Source: Syngnathus acus
Taxonomy: Eukaryota > Chordata > Actinopteri > Syngnathiformes > Syngnathidae
Assembly (NCBI RefSeq): GCF_901709675.1
Contig: NC_051092.1
Span: 13,016,491-13,080,490, forward strand
Length of the DNA: 64,000 bases
Direction: 5' to 3'
This document shows, piece by piece, positions 56,990 to 64,000 of this stretch. The translations under genes were made by a program, and so were the position numbers. How positions within the stretch are numbered: position 1 is the first letter of the stretch; each line of letters begins with the position of its first letter. Under the pieces are notes generated by a model. It searched no databases and was not told where the DNA came from. It worked only from the letters and a program-made list of their open reading frames with translations.

Positions 56990-57570
56990 GGGTATGGGAG
57001 ACAGAGGTGAGGTGGAAAAAGGAGTGGAAAAGCGGGGGTGAGGTGGGGGGGGGGCAAACAGAGGCTGCTTTGGGGCCATTCGCCACAGGGTGTGGGTCTA
57101 TGTCTGTGTGTCTTGGGAGGGCACAGTGGGGAGGTTTGGGGGCATGGAGGAAAGGATCAGAGCTTTGGGGCCAGCTCGGTGGGGAACAGAGGGGTTTGGG
57201 AGAGAATGGCGGGAGGCGAAAGGGGGGGAGGGACTCAAAGGGTGAGTGGAGGGGATGTGGTCAGTTTGGGGTTTGAGAACTCAGCGGGGAGTTACAGCAA
57301 GGAGGGAGGGAAGGAGGAAAGGATGCAGACACTGGGGCCAATGTGCTAGGAGGCAAGTGACATGTGACTTGTGATCCAAAGATGTGTATGAGGGATGGAG
57401 AATGGGGAGGAAAAGTAGAAAGAAAGAATGTATAAAATCGGGAGGGGGGGCGGCATGTGTTCCACTTGAGAGGGAGAGAAAGAAAAAGAAGCTGGGAGGG
57501 AGAGGAAAAATAGAGGGAGAAAAAAAATCCCAGGTGTCAGCAGGAGGGGGGAGAAAAAAGAAAAGAAGAG
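56990..57570 (+). repeat. G-rich polypurine tract
   Basis: About 580 bp of G/A-rich sequence with many runs of three or more G (for example near 57040-57052 and 57219-57231). It could form G-quadruplex or triplex structures on the strand that is template for znf423. Confidence 0.75.
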
Positions 57571-58752
57571 GGGGGTGGGCTTGAGGTTCTGGGGGTCCTG
57601 CTTGTTGGCAGGGGTGCAGGAATCCAAGGGAATGGCCTGTTCCTCATTATCCAGACACCCCCTACACACACAGGCCCCTCATGGCCCCATGACAACTTTA
57701 TCCTGCCCCACTGAAACATTCTGACACAGACATAGAGCGCACATATAGATTTAAAAAATATATATATATTCCAAATACTGTATGCGAAGTTATGCTTCTA
57801 AATGATCAAATCATGGCTTTATAAACCCCAGTGAGGATTATGATTCAAGGCAACTGGTACTGTTCTGTCTTTTGCTACTAAAAAAAACAACAACAACAAC
57901 ATCTTGCACTTCTAATTTCAATCTGTGTTGATATTGGTGACATCTGCTGCTAAAGGTTGTAACAACAAGCATTTTGTGCTGGTGCACATTGAAAAGGAAG
58001 ATAGTAAAAACATGTTTTGAAAATTATTAGGCTCATTTTGATTGTTACCAAAAATAATATAATAATAGTAGCAATAATAGTAGTAATAATAAAACAAATA
58101 ATATTCCAAATGGGATGTGAAGGATTTTTATACCAATCAGGCTTTTAATCCGAATAAACGTGTCAATGTAAACATAGCCACTGTTGTCATAGAACAATTT
58201 AACCTTGAACATAATTGGATGGTAACTCGAGCCGAACGGCAACAACCACGAGGACTGAACGCAATCAGTCCCTCAATGTAAAATTACATAATTGCTCCAT
58301 CATGACAAAGTAAAACACACAAATCTGACAACTAAACAGAAAATGTGGTAAGCAGAGAGCAGGCAATTTATTTATTCAAAGATATGTAAATGTATACCTC
58401 CTAAATCTGACTGTGTAAATATTTGATCAATAAACACAAACACAGAGACAAAAAAAAAACAGCAAATCTGCAAAACCCTTTGGCTGAAGAATTCTAATGA
58501 ATGTTTGGAAACAGAAGCTGTCGTCGCACACATACTTATAGTGGACCGTGGACGGAGGCTATTATCCGACTACAACCACTGGCGCACACAAATATTTACC
58601 CACAGCGAGAGCTACACACAAGACACACAAGGACACTGAGTGAGCGAGGAACGATGAGAGGGAAACAAGAGGGGAAGTTACATTTTTAATTGAGTGCTTC
58701 TTTTCCTTCAAGCAAAGTGGGGCTGAATTTAAGGGGGGCGAGCTGGTGCCAA

Positions 58753-58837
<85 letters not shown>

Positions 58838-59000
58838 TCTTGATTTTGCGCTTGCATTTTGTCAGGAAAAAAAATTAGTTGACATAGTCTGAGACAGAGG
58901 AGGAAGAGGTGAGGAATGGGAGAGAAAGACGGGATAAGAGGAGAAAGAAGAAGAAGAGAGAAAAAAAAGTCCCCACAGAGTCTTTCTCCCTTCCTGGAGC
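57571..59000 (-). other. Upstream znf423 intron, part 3
   Basis: Non-coding. Includes a (TAA/TAG)n-like patch at 58050-58095, a CA microsatellite at 58757-58836 and a purine run at 58900-58970. No gene seen. Confidence 0.65.
58757..58836. repeat. (CA)40 microsatellite
   Basis: Uninterrupted (CA)n, 80 bp. Confidence 0.98.
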
Positions 59001-59260
59001 GAGCTCGGGCCCCTGCAGCGTTGCCTGTGTAATTTCCAGCGGCAGTGAATACAGGTATTAATAAAAGCCTCACGGGGAAGAGCACACAATATAACCCTAC
59101 ATTTTCAGGCATTATGAAAGGACGCCCCTAGGGGTCCTCGGGCTCAAATTTCTGAGATGCAGGCATTGTAAAAAGACGCCCCCGGGGGAGAAGCCTGCAA
59201 TAGAAATCTGCTGAATTCAAAGCATTTCCAGAGCCCTGCTGGGAGCCATTACTCCCACTG
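59000..59260. promoter_or_regulatory. CNE-like segment with duplicated CCCNNGGG palindromes
   Basis: Two related blocks, 59106-59134 and 59160-59188 (period 54), each run CAGGCATT(A/G)T then AAAGGACGCCCC-like sequence into a palindrome. The palindromes are GGACGCCCCTAGGGGTCC (59120-59137) and GACGCCCCCGGGGGA (59175-59189). Both contain CCCNNGGG, the core of EBF sites, and resemble the ROAZ inverted repeat known for this gene's own product. The flanks are repeat-free. Confidence 0.42.
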
Positions 59261-60090
59261 GAGGAGGAGAGATCTTTTTCACGTGCTCCTCTCGCCTTCC
59301 AACCGCTCTTTTTTTTTTTTTTTTTTAACCAAACATGTGTTGCTGACATGTTGACAGATTGCTCAGTGAGGTGTTTAGGTGCATGTCTGTTGAGACGTCA
59401 GCTCCATCCAGCTCCCTCTCTGTCTCTCCCATCCCTTGCCTCTTCCTGAGTCGCCCCCCCGCACCGCCCCCCCTGTCCTCATTCCCCGAACTGCAAACCT
59501 CTCAGCTCACCCAAAACTGCTCCCATCCATATTTCATAAAGGAGAAACTAGGCTGAAAGAGAGATATGGGAAAGAAGGAGGATGGAAAGAGTTTGGGTGA
59601 AAGGGAGCGCATACAAGAAAGAGAAGATTGGGGGGCATGAAAAAGGTAAGATAAACAGAGACAAAGCGGGATCAAGGGAGGGGAGCAGGAGGAGAGAACA
59701 GATAAAGAGAAATAGAGCGATGAAGTCAGTGGAAGAAGTGCAGTGAAAAATGAACCCTGTGATGAAAAATGACTCCACAACAACCCTTCTTCATCGCTGC
59801 ATGCTGTGATCCCCCCCTTCGTCTCCCTCTCTCTCTCTCTCTCTCCTCCATCACCCTCTACTCTGGTGCCGGATTCTCGCTCTCTCCCTGGAAAACCTGA
59901 GCAGCAGCCAGCTGTGTCTGTGCACGATTACTGCGCCTGTGTGTATGTGCACGCACGCTTATATGTATGGCAAGGGCTTAGCACAGGAATCTTTGGGCCA
60001 CCCTCGGGTACACACACACACAGTGAAGGAGGAGAGAGGCTGGCAAGAAGGGGGTACGGGCGCAGAAGGAGGGACGTACATTAACTGACT

Positions 60091-60100
60091 GTGTGCGTGC

Positions 60101-60166
<66 letters not shown>

Positions 60167-60230
60167 GTGTGTGCGTGTGTGTGTATGTATAAATATATAT
60201 ATATATATAAGTGTGTGTGTGTGTGTGTGT
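60091..60230. repeat. Compound (GT)/(AT)/(GT) microsatellite
   Basis: (GT)n, then (AT)n from about 60112 to 60160, then mixed GT/TATA, ending in (GT)n at 60211-60230, directly next to the LINE tail. Confidence 0.95.
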
Positions 60231-60797
60231 CAAAGTCAAAGTCAAAGTCAAAGTCAGCTTTATTGTCAATCCCTTCATACGTCAAGACACACAAAGAAAC
60301 CGAAATTCCGTTTCCTCCATCCCACGGTGACGAGACATACAAGTAGGCGACACAAAACAAAAACAAGTAGGCACAAACCATAAATAATAAATAATAAATA
60401 AAATAAAATGAGCGATGAATAAAAACAGACCAATAACCCATTGAATATGAGGGGCAAAACCGAGCCAGTGAGCATACAGCAAGAACAGGACGCTACGCTG
60501 AAAGGGGGAGCGAGTTCAGGATCCTAACAGCCTGGAGTACGAAGCTGTTGGAAAGTCTGGTGGTGCGGGAGCGCAGGCTCCTGTACCGCCTCCCAGAGGG
60601 CAGAAGTTCAAACAAAGGGTGAGCGGGGTGACTCACATCACTCACAATCTTGGTCGCCTTGCGGGTGAGATGGGAGGTGTAAATGTCCTTCAAGGAGGGG
60701 AGAGAAGCACCAATAGTCTTACTAGCCGTTTTCACAATGCGCTGCAGGGCCTTCAAGTCTTGGTCAGTGCAGCTGCCACCCCAGACAGCAATACAGC
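60231..60797 (-). mobile_element. 5'-truncated L2/Rex1-type LINE
   Basis: Minus-strand frame (stop at about 60493) encodes AVWGGSCTDQDLKALQRIV, TASKTIGASLPSLKDIYTSH, FELLPSGRRYRSLRSRTTR and LSNSFVLQAVRILNSLPLS. This is the C-terminal tail of reverse-transcriptase proteins in fish L2/CR1/Rex1-like LINEs. The 3' UTR ends CAATAAAGCTGAC followed by four TTTGAC repeats (plus strand CAAAGT at 60231-60254). It lies between two TG microsatellites, so no separate target duplication can be seen. The exact family is uncertain. Confidence 0.82.
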
Positions 60798-60830
<33 letters not shown>

Positions 60831-60842
60831 GTGTGTGTGTGT
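60798..60842. repeat. (TG)n microsatellite
   Basis: Directly abuts the truncated 5' end of the LINE, with one CG interruption near 60826. Confidence 0.95.
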
Positions 60843-61013
60843 CTGTATCAAGTGACATGCCAGAGTGCAGGAGGCCGTCTGTAATTTTGTTTCAAATGAA
60901 GCCCCTCCTACCTTTCCTTCTAGTAGAAAGTGATCTGTGGTTTTAATAAGAGTTTTGGCCTCACAGGACTCAGCTGCTATACTGCCGACAGACGCAGTGA
61001 GCTGCGTGCATGT

Positions 61014-61161
<148 letters not shown>

Positions 61162-61499
61162 CCTGTTGCAACAGACGGTTGGGGCTTAGCAGAGGGGAGA
61201 CGTCCCGCGGGGGACCAACCAGTCACCCAAGGGCCCCCGCACTAACAGCCCTGCTCTCCCTGCTTTCCATCCCCTCCATGTTTTTCTTCCTGTGCTTGTC
61301 CCTCCTCAGTTTCATCTATTTCCCTTCCTCGTCACCTGCCTCCCGTCTTCCTCATTTCTTCCCCTTTGCTCCCTTGATTTCATCTTGCCTCTCTCCTTCA
61401 CTGAGAGGAAGGAGAATAAATAAGAGTGCAGCTGGATGTGCTCGATTGACAAAGATCTCACAAATACTTTCGTTCCGACACACTTTCCTTCACTCATGG

Positions 61500-61620
61500 C
61501 GTGGAAGACGCGACCGGCTGGGTTAATGACTCGCTATTTGTCACTGACAGCCGCCGTTTGGGCCCTCCTGTTTTGACAGACGGCGACATCCTTTACTATT
61601 TGTCACTCACTTGCTCTTCT
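61500..61620. promoter_or_regulatory. CNE-like segment with an internal duplication
   Basis: CTATTTGTCACT occurs at 61534-61545 and 61596-61607. TGACAGCCGCCG (from 61545) and TGACAGACGGCG (from 61574) lie between. TGACAG suits MEIS/TGIF-type factors. The duplication may have built a paired binding array; this is inference. Confidence 0.33.
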
Positions 61621-64000
61621 GTCTATTTCTTTACACTCAAGTGTTGTATTGTTGCAAACACCTCACTCGCATTGGACTTGTGTTTTCAAAGTTTTCGCGT
61701 TATTTTCTGTCTCAATAGCAAACATGCCACAGTGTGTGACGCAGTTTTATTAATTAGTCAGAGAGATTAAACACACATGCATGACTTTAAAGCAGCTTTA
61801 AAAGTTTGAACAGATCCAGTTGTCTTTTGTGGCTAGTGACAAAAGTTAATGTTTCAAAGTTCCACATATGAAAATAATTCAATCTAAGCATGGGGATTTG
61901 AGGTTAAGCTAAGGTTAGATGTACGTGTGCATGTGATGTGGCAAAGTGGGGCCAGAGAATGTTCTCCATTTGATCTGTGGGAGTTTTTTTTCTCCTCTGC
62001 TCTTCCTCTCCTCGGGGAGCCTATGCTCCACATTCTGACTCCTACTGAGACCCATCGACACTCCCGCGACTCTCTTGCGCGCTCTTTTTCTTGCACGCAC
62101 AGCACACCCACAGGATGGATACCCACATGTAAAGTGCTAAGAGTGCCGCACATACACAGTTGTTCATTAAAAAGTCATAGCTGATGAGGAAAGGGGGGGG
62201 GCAAAAAACCCCCCGTTTGTTCAAATGTGTTTTAGGTGTGCGCATAGAGTCAGACTGAAACACACCGCTCCAACCCGATGACCCGTTTGGGGTTATGTGC
62301 ATGCTTGATTGGGTGTACACACATTTACGTGTCATTGATCGGCGCCACGGTGTGTGTACGAGTGTGTTTGTCCAATTTGTTCTCAAATTAATGGTGCCTC
62401 TTTATAGGCCTTCTGCTAGAGTGCCACTGAATTACTTGGTGCTTCACACTTGCACCTGGGACCCATTCAGTGTTATAGCTGTAACTCCATGCTAACTCGG
62501 GACTCATTCGCCACGAGAGTATAGAAGGTATCCTCCAACGTCATTTCCTCAGCACAATAAGCTCACTCAGGCACACTAATTAGGGAAATATGCTGGAAAA
62601 TGGGAGGAAGCATTTTTGGGCGTGTTTTTACTTTGTTATTCAAGCTCAATGTGTGCCTGTCTCAATTTAGAAGCCAGTTTAAATGTCATGCTACTTCAAT
62701 TTTCAAGTGACCAACACCGATAGGGCCAATTAGCAAGCACCGATTGTTTACATCAGTTTTGATGACTGTGGGTGTTGTTTTGTTGTCTATGTTGAAGTGT
62801 GTGTAAATATAAAAACATCTATTTTAATTGTTATGTCAATTATGCTAACTTTAAAATACAGTAACGTATTAGGCCCAAGTGTTCACTATAAGGCTGAAAC
62901 GGTTAATCGAATGTATAATTGAATATATCAAATGATTCAATTACAAAAAAGGTTGACCCAAAATCTTTTCCTCAAAGTGTTGGATTTTGTTTTTTGCTCT
63001 CCAGAGACCACTGTTACCGTGGATGCATGCACCACTTCATGTCAAAATATGTGTAAACAATTTTAAACAAATACTCAATTAATCAATATGATAATCCGAA
63101 AAATACTCTGTTTCTTATATTATCAAATATCACAATCTAATGAGATGATACTGATTCACAAAATTTATTCAATCACATGTAAAATGTCTCCAAACCTCCC
63201 CAACAAAACAAGAAGGCATCGTTTATGCATCACATGGTTTCGGGAGTAAATACAATTGCCGCCAAGGAGGGGGATAAGTCTTTTTTTTTTTTTTATTTGG
63301 GTCTTGTGTTTTTCCCTAGAAGGCGCTGTACATGTGTGCATGTACCCCATAGGTCCCACTACACCGGCCCCCAGGAGTAGGAAGCAGAGAACATTAAAGG
63401 ATTCTTTAGTCCATGCTTTTAATTTGAGCTTCTCCACAATAATAACCAGAAAGCAGCGGTCCCACAACAACTTTCATACGCAGTCTTCAGACAAAGCCGA
63501 TTTACGGTTGAATCTACATACGCAAACCAGCACATGCAAGCACGCATCACGCTGAGCTGTGGGATTACTCTGTAATCTGAAACTCTCTTTCTCCAGGGAG
63601 CAAAAAAGATTCATCATTTCATTCCATTCCTTTCTCCTGCTCTCCCTCTTGCCCTCTCTGCGCTCTCTCGCTCGGTAACATCTCGCCCTCCCCAGACTCC
63701 TGTGCTGAAAATCACAGGCCACATCCGAGGCTGTGGCAGCGACACGGCGTCGAAAAAAGTGCACTGCGGGGCCTTTTGTGGATCAAGAAAACACAAAGGC
63801 AATTAAAGAAAGCTGAGAGAAATAAATCATATTCCCCTAATAACTGGCTGCGACACCAGGATTTAAATTTCTCTCGTTAAAACTGGCGTCATTATGTGGT
63901 TAGTTTTCTCAGAAAAAATAATGCTATTGAAATGTATCCATTGAAATCATTGCCAGTGATTGAAGTGGAAAATGTATGGCATGTCTAAACACAGTCAACA
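61621..64000 (-). other. Upstream znf423 intron, part 4, to window edge
   Basis: No N-terminal znf423 exon was found. Repeat-poor patches at 62450-62610 (GGCACACTAATTAGGGAAAT) and 63700-63910 (CAAAGGCAATTAAAGAAAGC, GGATTTAAATTTCTCTCG) could be conserved elements. The rest is A+T-rich. Confidence 0.6.

Overview
The window looks like a percomorph-type teleost fish chromosome. The signs are many long (CA)n/(GT)n microsatellites, 5'-truncated fish LINE tails, ACTATAAGTCGC-type DNA transposons, many 66-120 bp introns with GT..AG ends, and one vertebrate developmental gene whose long introns fill nearly all the sequence. No prokaryotic features, rRNA or tRNA genes were found.

The only protein-coding gene I can support is znf423 (OAZ/Ebfaz/ROAZ family, multi-C2H2 zinc finger factor) on the minus strand. 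I joined 17 internal exons between 45769 and 4919 (3,968 coding nt, about 1,322 codons). Every junction has GT..AG ends, reading phase is kept throughout, and every exon length was checked against its codon count. Protein signatures ([39 protein letters not shown]) favour ZNF423 over its paralogue ZNF521. The N-terminal exons (initiator, N-terminal co-repressor motif, finger 1) are not visible and probably lie beyond 64000. The last few residues and stop are unresolved: no exon resembling the usual family C-terminus is visible left of 4919, only a weak candidate at 2585-2593.

Layout: 1-2584 gene end or downstream flank with a LINE tail at the edge; 2594-4918 last intron (tentative); 4919-6115 two exons for the C-terminal EBF-interaction fingers; 6116-38267 a 32 kb intron with RFX X-box-like sites, CNE-like segments, a CpG island (28505-28905), an RTE LINE with target-site duplication (25453-25749), a 1.5 kb DNA transposon (30923-32418) and CA repeats; 38268-45769 a compact block of 15 exons and 14 introns; 45770-64000 an upstream intron with microsatellites, a LINE fragment (60231-60797) and a duplicated CCCNNGGG element (59106-59188).

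Most interesting points: the finger-coding region, which I recall as mostly one large exon in mammals, is cut into many small exons here, often inside fingers; the C-terminal EBF-binding module is separated by a 32 kb intron that contains a CpG island and starts with a (GU)n tract 50 nt after its donor; and intronic sequence holds near-perfect RFX X-boxes and duplicated EBF/ROAZ-like palindromes. Family statements come from memory; regulatory calls are motif-based inference without alignments.
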